Source of the DNA: Chryseobacterium arachidis | GTDB lineage: Bacteria; Bacteroidota; Bacteroidia; Flavobacteriales; Weeksellaceae | Length of the DNA stretch: 64,000 nt | Reading direction: 5' to 3' | NCBI RefSeq assembly: GCF_900129245.1 | Contig: NZ_FQUT01000012.1 | Location: 1 to 64,000 of the forward strand | Shown: positions 17,696 through 26,700 of the stretch, in pieces | Layout of the letters: each line of letters opens with the position of its first letter | Position numbering within the stretch: position 1 is the first letter of the stretch | Notes under the pieces: model-generated | Databases searched by the model: none | What the model saw: only the letters and a program-made list of their open reading frames with translations | Told to the model about the DNA's origin: nothing | Position numbers and translations under genes: made by a program

Positions 17696-18919
17696 ATGGA
17701 GAGTATTATACCTATTATTGACAGCAATGTCAACTTCACTCCCTTAGTTTTCTATCGAGATTTTCTAAAAAAATTGGCAAATTTTTATAGGGAAAATCCA
17801 ACTGAAGAAATTGCATTCAGGCTATTCGGAAACGGGGACGACGATATTTACAACTCAAGCTACAGGATAGATCCTATAGCACTTCCTCTGCTATTGAGTA
17901 TCTTGGAGCAGCTGAGTAAATTTCATAAAAATCCGTTAAGATTATTTTTAAACAATAACCATGCGACAAGTTCTGCTCTTGAATTTCTATACAGGGCAAA
18001 TTTTTTTAAAACTGCGGGTGATAGGGATTATTACAACCAGTATGGAAACAGTATAATTAGCTATAAAGAAGAGTATCTCGGTGCTTTCAAAGGTAAGGAA
18101 ATACGAAAAGATCACTTAATCAGGTCTTATAGAAAGGATGATTACTCAAATATTGATTTTCAGATTAACGATGACATTCTTCTACGTGATCAAATAAACT
18201 CACTGACTTCATACTACGTTCAAGATCACTTTCGGGAACTGCTATATGATAACCCAAATACGGTTGATTATCAAAACACTTACATCGATATACTATCCGA
18301 GCTGATCACGAACGGTGTAATGCATTCGGGATCGACAACGTATGCGATGATGTTTGTTGACAAATTCCGGACGAAATTCTCAATTTCTGACAATGGAATC
18401 GGCCTAAAAAAATCACTTGAAGCTAAAATTACATTTCCCTTTTATTACAAAAAAGATGATTTTAAAAATTCCATTTCTCACAAAAAAACCGACTTTTCTT
18501 CCTATTATGTAGAAAACCTATTAGACATATTTGAAGCTTTGTATTATTCTTCTCTTAAGGAAAGGGAAGGAATTCTTGATTTGATGCTAAATGTAGTCAT
18601 TAACTCTAATGGTTACTTTAGACTTCACACTGAAAATTGCCAGATCATCATTTCAAATAGATTCAAATACATCGCAAAGCTTCATGAAATTAGACAACAA
18701 ATATTAAATGTTCATAACATAAATGAAATATCTAACATGGAACAGTCTGATTTCAAAAATAGCATCAGTCAATACAAAAAACTGATTATGGAAGTTTTTG
18801 AGAATATGTTTAATACTGCAATAGACTACTATACTGAAGAGACAAAGTTTTCCTCCATCCGATTTTTTAATGTGAAATTTAAGGGGGTACATATTGAAGT
18901 TGAAATTCCTAACACGTAA
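17696..18919 (+). CDS. STAS-like/GHKL ATPase protein, first gene of four-gene system
   Basis: A 407-residue protein with no signal peptide. Residues about 30-110 read like a STAS/MlaB-type fold (IDPIALPLLLSILEQLSKFH, then LRLFLNNNHATSSALEFLYR). Residues about 195-260 carry GHKL-type ATP-binding motifs: N-box ELITNGVMHS and G1-box FSISDNGIGLKKS. No phospho-acceptor His motif typical of a sensor kinase was seen, so it resembles RsbW/SpoIIAB-like switch kinases or MutL/Hsp90-like ATPases more than a two-component kinase. It is followed after 3 nt by the STAS-PRTase gene, so the operon is tightly coupled. The role in the system is an inference. Confidence 0.7.
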   Translation: MESIIPIIDSNVNFTPLVFYRDFLKKLANFYRENPTEEIAFRLFGNGDDDIYNSSYRIDPIALPLLLSILEQLSKFHKNPLRLFLNNNHATSSALEFLYRANFFKTAGDRDYYNQYGNSIISYKEEYLGAFKGKEIRKDHLIRSYRKDDYSNIDFQINDDILLRDQINSLTSYYVQDHFRELLYDNPNTVDYQNTYIDILSELITNGVMHSGSTTYAMMFVDKFRTKFSISDNGIGLKKSLEAKITFPFYYKKDDFKNSISHKKTDFSSYYVENLLDIFEALYYSSLKEREGILDLMLNVVINSNGYFRLHTENCQIIISNRFKYIAKLHEIRQQILNVHNINEISNMEQSDFKNSISQYKKLIMEVFENMFNTAIDYYTEETKFSSIRFFNVKFKGVHIEVEIPNT

Positions 18920-18922
18920 ATT

Positions 18923-20002
18923 ATGATAATATCCAAATTAGACACTGGAAGCTTTATTTATTATAACTTACATGTTGAGGAAGTTATAACATCAAACTTT
19001 ATAGAAGATATAAACTTAGGCATTTACTGTGACAGGCTCCAGTCAATCACAATGGAACGTGTAATTGCCGATATTAGAGCTAGTGTTGCGGTAGGTTCCA
19101 ATATTGCTTTTGATTTTAGAAAGTTAGAAGCAATCCAGTCCAATTTAAATACTTATTTTACAGAGCTTAGAACAGAGGGATATAAAATTGCATTTTTAAA
19201 TGTTACACATGAGATAGTATTAGCATTGGGCTATGATTTTTTTAAACACCCAGATAATAGAGTAGCGGACATAACATTTTTTGATAAGATTACACTTGAT
19301 CCGAGAATAAAAGAAGGCTATAAAAGATTCTATTTTTATGAAAGGGATAATAATTTTTATCCGGATGACTTTAAAATTGAGGATACTTTTAAAGAGTTCT
19401 TTAAAACTAGCTTAATGCCTTACTCCGATAAACATGAAGAACAACATACTTCTTCATTTGTTTATCTGACATCATATATAAACGTAAAGAAATTTATTTC
19501 GCATGAAAAACCACTATGCATCTATGCGATATATCTACTTGCAGCAAAAATATTAAGAGAATGGCGTAAAGACGGTCCAATCCCATTTTATTCAAAAGAA
19601 GATAAAGAAAAGCAAGATACGCCTATATTAGTGTGCCAGAGCTTGAATAGTGCATACATAGTTTCTATTTTATCCAACTTACTAAAATTGGATGTTTTGA
19701 TCTTGGACAAGATAGGTCCTATCAATAAACTGTACAATTCTTTGGATAAAAATATCATTGAAAATAAAAACTACATAGTTGTATCAGATCTGGTCTGTCT
19801 CGGAACAGAGGTAAAGATCGTAAAAAATATTATACAGTTTCTTGGTGGCTTTTACTTAGGTAATGTTTCTCTTATAAAAACCGAAACCCTAAAAAAAGCC
19901 GATATAAAGCGTAAAGATGCCACTCTGGCCATTTTTTCCATTGACAAGACCAACTACAAAGACTTTGACTATCAAATTAAAACTGATTTATCAGATGAAT
20001 GA
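18923..20002 (+). CDS. STAS-like domain fused to phosphoribosyltransferase-like domain
   Basis: A 359-residue protein. Residues about 40-110 look like a STAS domain (IAFDFRKLEAIQSNLNTYFT, then YKIAFLNVTHEIVLALG), the kind of antagonist that docks on GHKL switch kinases. Residues about 235-350 have a type I PRTase layout: strand ILVCQSLNSAYIVSIL, then the PRPP-loop-like YIVVSDLVCLGTEVKIVKNI (normally two acidic residues then TG-x-T; here SD and LGTE). The next gene overlaps its end by 8 nt (the ATGA-type junction), implying translational coupling. A base or nucleotide substrate is possible but unproven, and the acidic pair is incomplete. Confidence 0.68.
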   Translation: MIISKLDTGSFIYYNLHVEEVITSNFIEDINLGIYCDRLQSITMERVIADIRASVAVGSNIAFDFRKLEAIQSNLNTYFTELRTEGYKIAFLNVTHEIVLALGYDFFKHPDNRVADITFFDKITLDPRIKEGYKRFYFYERDNNFYPDDFKIEDTFKEFFKTSLMPYSDKHEEQHTSSFVYLTSYINVKKFISHEKPLCIYAIYLLAAKILREWRKDGPIPFYSKEDKEKQDTPILVCQSLNSAYIVSILSNLLKLDVLILDKIGPINKLYNSLDKNIIENKNYIVVSDLVCLGTEVKIVKNIIQFLGGFYLGNVSLIKTETLKKADIKRKDATLAIFSIDKTNYKDFDYQIKTDLSDE

Positions 20003-21866
20003 TCTAGTATTACATATTTCAGATTTACATGTTTCTGACCAGAGGGGTCTTCTCGGCTTTGCAAACAAGGATACATATCTTACTTTGGATGAAGACAAAA
20101 ATGCAAATTATATAAACAATCTTTTAGATATTATAAAAGACATCCCCTTCAAAAAAAGACATTTAATTATTACTGGTGATATCTCCAATATTGCTGAAAG
20201 TAAAGAGTTCGAAGCAGCAACGAAAATAATTCGTTTGATTATGAGTGAACTTAAGATAGATCCTGAACAAACGCTGATTATTCCTGGAGATCACGACATT
20301 CATAGGCATACAGTCACAGACTGCTTTATCAAAGAGATGAAAACCTCTGAAATTCAAAAAATTAAATATAATAATTTTAACCAACTCTATTGTGCGATTA
20401 AAGGTGATGACCTTGATTCCGAAAGACTTATATTTGATCATTTTATAGTTGACGACATTATATTCCTTGCAGTAAATACCAATTTTAGTATAATGAATCA
20501 GGGAGGTACGGGATATCTTCCGACCGGTCAGTTTGAAACGGAACTGAAAAAATATAAGGAAACCTATCCAACACATGAACTGATTCTTTGTCTTCATCAT
20601 AACTTAGAAGGTGAGCATGAAGAATCCTGCCACGGACAATGGGATCCTGAAAACAAAAAAGATCTCGTGACAATATTTGAAAGGCATAATATTAAATGTA
20701 TTTTAAATGGAAATGAACATACACCAAATTCCAAATATTTGGCAGGCCGTGAGGAAATAATTATCAGTGACGCAGGACCTCTTTCAGCCAAAACTTCTAT
20801 CGATGGCTCTTTTAAAATATATGAGATAGATCGGACCATGGGCAGCCTAAATATAATAAATAGAGTCTTTGGACTTCATTCTGTAAATGGACAGAGAGAA
20901 GGAAATTATGGAAATTGGATTGAAATGCCCGCAGATGGAATAAAAAATACTGATTTTAAAAACTTTCTGCTTCGCAACCCTCCCGTTGCCTCGGAAGTTG
21001 GCCCAACAGATTTCTTACCAGATGATGAGCCAGCTTCATTACCAACTCTAAATGTTGCACCAAGTCAAAAAATCGCTAAACAGGACGTACAAGAAAGTGA
21101 ACAGCCGGTAGAAGAAATACAAATTTTACAAATTCAAGCGAAAGCGCCAAAGATTATTTATGAAGAACCTTTGGTACAAAAAAAATTGTACAGCATAATT
21201 AAAGAAAAGAAATTATTTCATCAGGGACATTTTCATTGGAGCGAAACTTCGCGGGCACATAACTGGATCGATATTGCACGACTTCTTGAGAACAAAGAGG
21301 ATTTATATTTTGCGCAAAATGCCATTATTGACGTTTTAGAAAAAATGAATCTTATTGAAGGAACAGACCTGATAATCGGCCTGGGGTATGAAGGCAATAT
21401 GATCGCTAGCAAGGCATCTATAAAACTTCCTGTACCATACACTTATATGCCTTATTCTTATAGGTGGCTCGATCATAACAAATTTGAAAATGAGCTTCAT
21501 TACGATAATGAGGATAAGAAATACAAAAAAGTAATCCTAATTACCGATGTTGTTAATGATGGCCGAACGATCAGAAGGCTTGTTGGTAGAGAAGATAGGA
21601 AGAAAGAATTTTTCGATAATGTCGAAAAAATCGCTGTTGTATCACTTTTTTATACTGGACATCAAGAACTAAATAACGATATTCTTAATTATAATAGTTT
21701 ACCAAAGGATCTTAAGGATGGGGATGAAGAGGTGAATAATATAGAATTTTACACGGTGCAGCAACTTAAGATTGAAAAATGTCCTTATGGCGATGATTAT
21801 AAAACCGAATGTTTCATCTTAAGAGACAATTTACATTGTGTCCACAAGTTCTACACGGAAGAATAA
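19995..21866 (+). CDS. calcineurin-like phosphoesterase fused to phosphoribosyltransferase-like domain
   Basis: The in-frame ATG at 19995 overlaps the upstream stop by 8 nt and gives 623 residues beginning MNDLVLHISDLHVSD; a start at 19917 would add 26 unlikely residues. The metallophosphoesterase motifs are in order: SDLHVSD (residue 9), TGDISN (about 60), PGDHDIH (about 97), LHHNLEG (about 200) and NGNEHTP (about 238, in place of GHxH). A proline/acidic linker (about 330-390) leads to a PRTase domain with VILITDVVNDGRTIRRLVG (about 515-533), which retains a full Asp-Val-Val-x-Asp-Gly-x-Thr loop. Probably cytoplasmic. Suggested role: make or degrade a nucleotide-type signal or cleave nucleic acid. 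Confidence 0.75.
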   Translation: MNDLVLHISDLHVSDQRGLLGFANKDTYLTLDEDKNANYINNLLDIIKDIPFKKRHLIITGDISNIAESKEFEAATKIIRLIMSELKIDPEQTLIIPGDHDIHRHTVTDCFIKEMKTSEIQKIKYNNFNQLYCAIKGDDLDSERLIFDHFIVDDIIFLAVNTNFSIMNQGGTGYLPTGQFETELKKYKETYPTHELILCLHHNLEGEHEESCHGQWDPENKKDLVTIFERHNIKCILNGNEHTPNSKYLAGREEIIISDAGPLSAKTSIDGSFKIYEIDRTMGSLNIINRVFGLHSVNGQREGNYGNWIEMPADGIKNTDFKNFLLRNPPVASEVGPTDFLPDDEPASLPTLNVAPSQKIAKQDVQESEQPVEEIQILQIQAKAPKIIYEEPLVQKKLYSIIKEKKLFHQGHFHWSETSRAHNWIDIARLLENKEDLYFAQNAIIDVLEKMNLIEGTDLIIGLGYEGNMIASKASIKLPVPYTYMPYSYRWLDHNKFENELHYDNEDKKYKKVILITDVVNDGRTIRRLVGREDRKKEFFDNVEKIAVVSLFYTGHQELNNDILNYNSLPKDLKDGDEEVNNIEFYTVQQLKIEKCPYGDDYKTECFILRDNLHCVHKFYTEE

Positions 21867-21876
21867 CTTATAGACT

Positions 21877-23355
21877 ATGGACCATGATACGATTGCTCGG
21901 CTGATAGAAGCTGAGCCTGATACAAGAAAAAAGTTCGAGATATGGAGTAAGAACTATGAGATATTAAGGTGTAATGGTAGGATTTTTACCAGAGATACAG
22001 ACGGTAAAGAACTGAAAAGAATTTATTGCTGTTGTGAAAATTGTAAAAAAGATCCACAAAATGCTTTACATGCCGATCTTTTTCGTGAATTCTATAACCG
22101 AAGCTTTGACGAACTCCAAGACGAGCTTGAAAACCAAAAGGACTATGGTAAGAAACTAAAAATATGGGTCGATAGGTTTGGTATAGATTATTGTGTGATA
22201 TACAGCGATCCAGAACGAAATAAGGAACTTTCGATTATTCCCCAACCCAATTCTCACCAGGAGATATCAACTTATAATAACATGCAGTATCGCCTTTGGA
22301 AAGATCATCACTTTGGGCCATTGGCAAAAGGAAGAGTTTCCGCAAGCGATCTTCAATCAAGAATAAAATCATATAATGATCAGTTGAGTAAATCCCCATT
22401 TGCGGATAAGATCCTGGAAGATACCAAAAAACAATTGTTGGAACAATATAGTACGAAAGCAACTCCTTCCGTTAAAGTTTATTTTGATAATTTAATTCTT
22501 GGTAAACCCCTGGACTTTGAAGAAAAGGTATTGGATGTTCCTGAACTAATGAACTATATAGAAGCCAACGAAGCATACCTTTTTTATTGCTACTTACATA
22601 AAGATAATATGATTATAAAAGACGTTTTTTTGATTCATTCCGCAGATGTAATAGCGGAAACCGACAACGGAATGACCTGGGGCCAAATTGCGAAGTTTTT
22701 TACAATGAAAGCTGTAGCCAACAATGTTGATATTCCATATTCTGATAAAAATTTCATGAATCTCACTGATTCTCAAGGGAAGAAAATATCAAATAAAAGA
22801 GTAGCATTTGTTGCGAATCTAAAGGCATTTAATCCAGAGCAACAATTCCAGATTATAAACGAATTATGCGATACATATCCAGCTATTCCTGGAGTTATCG
22901 CTCTTAAACAACAACTTATTGTAGATTACAAGGAACTGCGCCAAAATTCCCCTTTGGATGAAAATGGGGAAATGATTGAAGAAGTTAAGGGGCTACTAAG
23001 CGACTATCCCCGCGCCGAAGCACCTTACAAGTCCGCAATTGAAAAATTTGAAAAAGGAATCTATGAACGTAATGCACTTGATGACCTTCGGCTTAGTCTT
23101 GAACTATTGCTAAAGGAAATGCTATCTAATGAAAAATCACTGGAAAATCAACAGGGCGATTTGAAAAAATTTCTGTCAACAAAAGGTGTTTCACCTGAAA
23201 TAGCTAATATCCTGTGGGGGTATATTGAGCCAATGACAAAATATCACAATAAATATGTTAAACACGATGATAACATTGGAAAAAAAGATAGCGAAATGAT
23301 ATTGGAACTTACAACTACAATATTAAAACAGATAATTAAGGCTTCATCCCACTAA
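21877..23355 (+). CDS. Cys-cluster protein with HEPN/Abi-like C-terminus, fourth gene of system
   Basis: A 492-residue protein 10 nt after the phosphoesterase-PRTase gene. The N-terminus has a CCCENC cluster (about residue 50) that may bind zinc. The middle third is unassigned. The last 110 residues (ALDDLRLSLELLLKEMLSNE to the end) resemble HEPN-type or Abi C-terminal helical domains: an early basic R-L-S-L-E-L-L-L-K helix and a late NKYVKH segment, although the classic R-x4-6-H is not complete. HEPN proteins are common RNase effectors in abortive infection, so this may be the effector. A strong terminator follows. Confidence 0.6.
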   Translation: MDHDTIARLIEAEPDTRKKFEIWSKNYEILRCNGRIFTRDTDGKELKRIYCCCENCKKDPQNALHADLFREFYNRSFDELQDELENQKDYGKKLKIWVDRFGIDYCVIYSDPERNKELSIIPQPNSHQEISTYNNMQYRLWKDHHFGPLAKGRVSASDLQSRIKSYNDQLSKSPFADKILEDTKKQLLEQYSTKATPSVKVYFDNLILGKPLDFEEKVLDVPELMNYIEANEAYLFYCYLHKDNMIIKDVFLIHSADVIAETDNGMTWGQIAKFFTMKAVANNVDIPYSDKNFMNLTDSQGKKISNKRVAFVANLKAFNPEQQFQIINELCDTYPAIPGVIALKQQLIVDYKELRQNSPLDENGEMIEEVKGLLSDYPRAEAPYKSAIEKFEKGIYERNALDDLRLSLELLLKEMLSNEKSLENQQGDLKKFLSTKGVSPEIANILWGYIEPMTKYHNKYVKHDDNIGKKDSEMILELTTTILKQIIKASSH

Positions 23356-23472
23356 AATTTTCTTGGTTCAAGGAGGATACTATCACTTATGGTTCTATTT
23401 ACACGAATAATAAAAAATTATGTCCCCTCCTATACTGTTTATAATAAGTGTTGTACGGTGAAACCCCTAACG

Positions 23473-23512
23473 TAAGTGAGTCAGGAACTAGCTCCCGACT
23501 CACTTATTTTTA
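23473..23512 (+). terminator. bidirectional terminator ending the four-gene operon
   Basis: A perfect 10-bp stem (TAAGTGAGTC with GACTCACTTA), extended by inner pairs of AGGA with TCC, is followed by TTTTT. It lies 118 nt after the fourth gene and between convergent transcripts, so it also bounds the minus-strand hydrolase gene. Confidence 0.8.
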
Positions 23513-23530
23513 ACTTGCCAATGTTCTTCT

Positions 23531-24253
23531 TCAGAAGGTTCTCCATACCTCGGAAACTGCTTTCTGATGGTTTAAATATCTATATCCATCATGATTTGCC
23601 GGCCAGTCGTCATTGAAATAAGTTTCAACCTGTTTAAAATTGGAATGCAATGCCAGGATGTTCCTTCCTGCAAAAACAAGGTCTTTGTCATTATTCAGAT
23701 TGTACCATTTCTTAATGGGCAGCTGCTCGATTGGAAACTTGATATGTGCCCTTATAAGTTTGCTGCCGATCTGTGATCCTGCAGTGACCAGGGTAATGTT
23801 TTCAAACCCTGTCCTGTTTTCATCCTGTGAAAAAAAGTCATAACACAGCAATGACCCTAAACTGTGGGCGTAGATTATGTCAGGTCTATGGAATGAAATA
23901 TGCTCCCGCAGCTCATCCCATAAAATTCTTTTTAGCTTTGCATCCTGCAGGTACTCCACCACCATATCAGGGTAATCGTCCATCCAGTCCTTTATGGTCA
24001 TCATCTTATTACTTCTCCTCTTAAAGAGAAAATCAAGAAAGGTTTTACCGATAAATTTTGCATAGTCAACCACACCGGCATCCTGATTATCAAAGTGGCT
24101 GTCAAACTTCATGAACCTTATATTTTCATCATACCTGATATCAAGATGCTGTTTTAGTGCATTACGCCAGTTCTCCGCCCAGCCAGGGATATTTTCCATG
24201 GTGAGGTCCTTTCCCCCTATTCCATGGATGCACAAGATTCTTGGTCTTTCCAT
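23531..24253 (-). CDS. alpha/beta hydrolase (lipase-like), paralogue A
   Basis: A 240-residue alpha/beta hydrolase. It has the oxyanion strand CIHGIGG at the N-terminus and the nucleophile elbow YAHSLGSLLCYDFF (A-H-S-L-G, Ser near residue 132). Candidate acid and His are in NLNNDKDLVF and NHDGYR. There is no signal peptide. It starts 15 nt after the metzincin-motif gene, so the two form one unit. A close paralogue (about four residues in five identical by eye) is at 58558-59280. Lipase, esterase or antibacterial effector activity is plausible. Confidence 0.75.
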   Translation of the reverse strand: MERPRILCIHGIGGKDLTMENIPGWAENWRNALKQHLDIRYDENIRFMKFDSHFDNQDAGVVDYAKFIGKTFLDFLFKRRSNKMMTIKDWMDDYPDMVVEYLQDAKLKRILWDELREHISFHRPDIIYAHSLGSLLCYDFFSQDENRTGFENITLVTAGSQIGSKLIRAHIKFPIEQLPIKKWYNLNNDKDLVFAGRNILALHSNFKQVETYFNDDWPANHDGYRYLNHQKAVSEVWRTF

Positions 24254-24268
24254 ATTTCAGTTGTTAGT

Positions 24269-25696
24269 TTATGACATAGATTTGGATGATGCGCTGATGC
24301 CCACGCTGAGGATCAGGTGATTCGGAAGTCTGGTAATTTTTTTCCCATTGATCACAAGTTCTTTATCCTTAAGCTGTAGATCTTCGGTTGTCACTTTTTC
24401 CTTTTTACTGTTTCTTTCTTCGAAAATCACATAGATACCATCTCTAAGGAATGCTCCGCCCAATAAGGGGGCTATATCCAGAGAAGGCATTTCATTCCAG
24501 ATATGATCGTCCGCATTTTTTCCGAACGCTTTGATTATTCCGTCAAAAAGCTTGGTTGCAAGATTTAAATAAGGGATGCCGTTCAATATATCCAGCGTTC
24601 TCATTTCCGGTACTGAATCGATCACCTTTTTTACTTTATCATAGTATACGTCCACGTCTTTATCCACTTCAAACAGATCAAATTTTATATTGACAAAGTC
24701 AGTAAAGAGTACATTCTTAAAAATTCCCTTATGTAAAAATCCCGGCGCGTAATTTCCGTCCTTTACCTTAAAATCAATGGCAACGGTGACTTCATTTTTG
24801 CTTACAGCCGTTGAATTGGGATCTAATGTGTTGATGGAAACTTTGAAAAGCCCTTCTTTGGTACCTCCTAGAAAATCCGGAAGGTGGTCATTGTAAAATG
24901 CCAGCACATCTACTTTCAGTGCTTTGACTGCACTCTCGGGCACGGGAAGACTTCTCAGCTTTCCGCTGCTTGCGGGTATAATGGTATATTGTTTGCCCTG
25001 CTCCTGCCAGGAATCACCTCCAAGATCAAGAAAGGCAAGCTGTAGCGAACTCTGAGCCGATTTATCAAGATCCGATTCCACAAAAGAAGGCGCGTTTACT
25101 GTTTCAAAATAGTTATTTATAGCATCCAGATAACCCTGTCCTAAGTTTGGAGACTTTTTATCAGCTGTCGATTTGAGAATACTGCGACCTACCTCCACTG
25201 CAATTTTACCTACAACATAGTTTAGATCATTGACATCGACCGCTCCACCCTTGTGATGAAATCCTGCAACATGAAGCCATTCATGAAGCCAGTGTGCGGC
25301 CAGCGAAAGTGAATCGCTAGAACTCAGCCAATAATCAAAAAAACGTTTGTTTGTGTTGATCACAGGACTTGGAGGATATACAACCCCAACTACCCTGCGC
25401 TTTAGTTCCTTGACATTTATCGAAAGATTCACAATGCCGTCCGCAGCCGACTTCCATTCTTTCCCAGTCTGGATAACTTCGATCACTTTCTCATTACCGA
25501 CTTCCTGCGCCCTTCCATGCTCATCAAGTAGAACGCAATAAGAAAATTTGGCTGCACTTACCGCCGAAAGGAATTTTTTGTGGTTAATGATTTCTGCCAG
25601 TAGAGATACTGACTTTTCTGCAAATTCTGTTTGCTGTGCTGTAGACCCTGGATAGGTAAACTGATCCAGCCCAACGTTTGTTGTTAACTTACTCAT
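24269..25696 (-). CDS. protein with metzincin-type zinc protease motif
   Basis: A 475-residue protein without a signal peptide. Near residues 137-150 it reads HEWLHVAGFHH, an exact match to the metzincin zinc-binding consensus HExxHxxGxxH. Around it are conserved Trp and His residues (AAHWLHEWLH). The C-terminal half is beta-rich with no family I recognise (SVGISASSKS at the end). It is immediately upstream of the alpha/beta hydrolase gene, suggesting a joint export or effector role. I cannot tell whether it is a toxin, defence effector or housekeeping protease. Confidence 0.65.
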   Translation of the reverse strand: MSKLTTNVGLDQFTYPGSTAQQTEFAEKSVSLLAEIINHKKFLSAVSAAKFSYCVLLDEHGRAQEVGNEKVIEVIQTGKEWKSAADGIVNLSINVKELKRRVVGVVYPPSPVINTNKRFFDYWLSSSDSLSLAAHWLHEWLHVAGFHHKGGAVDVNDLNYVVGKIAVEVGRSILKSTADKKSPNLGQGYLDAINNYFETVNAPSFVESDLDKSAQSSLQLAFLDLGGDSWQEQGKQYTIIPASSGKLRSLPVPESAVKALKVDVLAFYNDHLPDFLGGTKEGLFKVSINTLDPNSTAVSKNEVTVAIDFKVKDGNYAPGFLHKGIFKNVLFTDFVNIKFDLFEVDKDVDVYYDKVKKVIDSVPEMRTLDILNGIPYLNLATKLFDGIIKAFGKNADDHIWNEMPSLDIAPLLGGAFLRDGIYVIFEERNSKKEKVTTEDLQLKDKELVINGKKITRLPNHLILSVGISASSKSMS

Positions 25697-25990
25697 AAAT
25701 ATGGCTATTAGCTTAATGGTTTACTAAATATAACATAATTATTGATCACATTTTTTATTTATGGCATTAATTAATAATTATTTAATAGATTTCTACTATC
25801 CTATTGGATAGCGTTTTAAGCGCAATGATTATAAGCCATATGCCTAGCGAATACCTTTGGATTTTCAATTACCTTTAAGCTTTCGCTTTAGCTGTCTTCC
25901 AGAGAAATCTTCGCTTCATTCTGCCTGAATACCGGACTCCTTAACGATTAAAAATAGCGGTCATGTTTTAGTGATTAACTATTTTTAGGG
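25697..25990. other. intergenic stretch
   Basis: AT-rich. It must hold the promoter for the metzincin-hydrolase pair on the minus strand. No hairpin or gene was seen. Confidence 0.4.
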
Positions 25991-26608
25991 TCAGGTATTG
26001 GGCAGTACAAACAATTTCCTTCTCATTTCTTTTACATCCGGCCAGACATTTCTTTTATATTCGCTCAGATAAGAATCGTTTAAAAATTTGGTAAGAGCTT
26101 CCCCATCGATAGTTTTGGATCGATCAATAAATTCTCTGAGAGCCAAAAGGACCTCTAATAGCTCTCTATTTGAAAAGATATTGACCAATAATTGTATCGA
26201 AATCAAATTATAATGTTGTGGCGCCACCTGCAGAACACCTATAAGCCTATCAAAAGTACTACTGAAAGAAATCATATCCCCCTGATAATAGAATTGATTT
26301 ATTTTAAGAAAGAACTCTTCGGAAAGAAAATATTCCCAGGAGGGCGGACCTTCCTGCTCGTTAACAAGATCAGCTGCAAGGCCGGCAAGGTGGAGCAAAC
26401 AGAACTGGTCAAGTTCTAAAAAATCCAAATCTTTTGGCTGTTTCAAATATTTATACACCAGGCCGCCATCAGAATTCGGATCAAAGGTTTTGCCATGCTC
26501 AGCATCAATCGTCACTAAGTGCAATCGCGCAAGATCACTCATCAGAAAGCATACAATGACGTGTCCCGCCTCATGGATAGCAATATCATTTAATTCAGTA
26601 AATGGCAT
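25991..26608 (-). CDS. M41-like metallopeptidase (HEAGH), stand-alone
   Basis: A 205-residue protein with IAIHEAGHVIVCFLM (HEAGH, the M41/FtsH protease zinc motif) only 11 residues from the N-terminus. It lacks the AAA domain of FtsH and is similar to stand-alone M41-like proteins. LLHLAGLAADLVNE in the middle matches the second conserved helix of that peptidase fold. It is 92 nt downstream of the UvrD-like helicase gene on the same strand and may be part of the same defence transcript. The substrate is unknown. Confidence 0.7.
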   Translation of the reverse strand: MPFTELNDIAIHEAGHVIVCFLMSDLARLHLVTIDAEHGKTFDPNSDGGLVYKYLKQPKDLDFLELDQFCLLHLAGLAADLVNEQEGPPSWEYFLSEEFFLKINQFYYQGDMISFSSTFDRLIGVLQVAPQHYNLISIQLLVNIFSNRELLEVLLALREFIDRSKTIDGEALTKFLNDSYLSEYKRNVWPDVKEMRRKLFVLPNT

Positions 26609-26700
26609 AAATTAGTTTTTTAGAGAGTTGTTAGTTTAAAAGATGGGAACTTAAAATATCCACTTGTCTTAAGTTTTGCTGTAAAAACGTTTTTCTGTTG

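Noticed and set aside
19917..19994. 26-residue N-terminal extension of the phosphoesterase-PRTase gene
   Set aside because: It overlaps the upstream PRTase gene by 86 nt; the internal ATG at 19995 gives a normal 8-nt overlap and begins directly at the SDLH metal motif.
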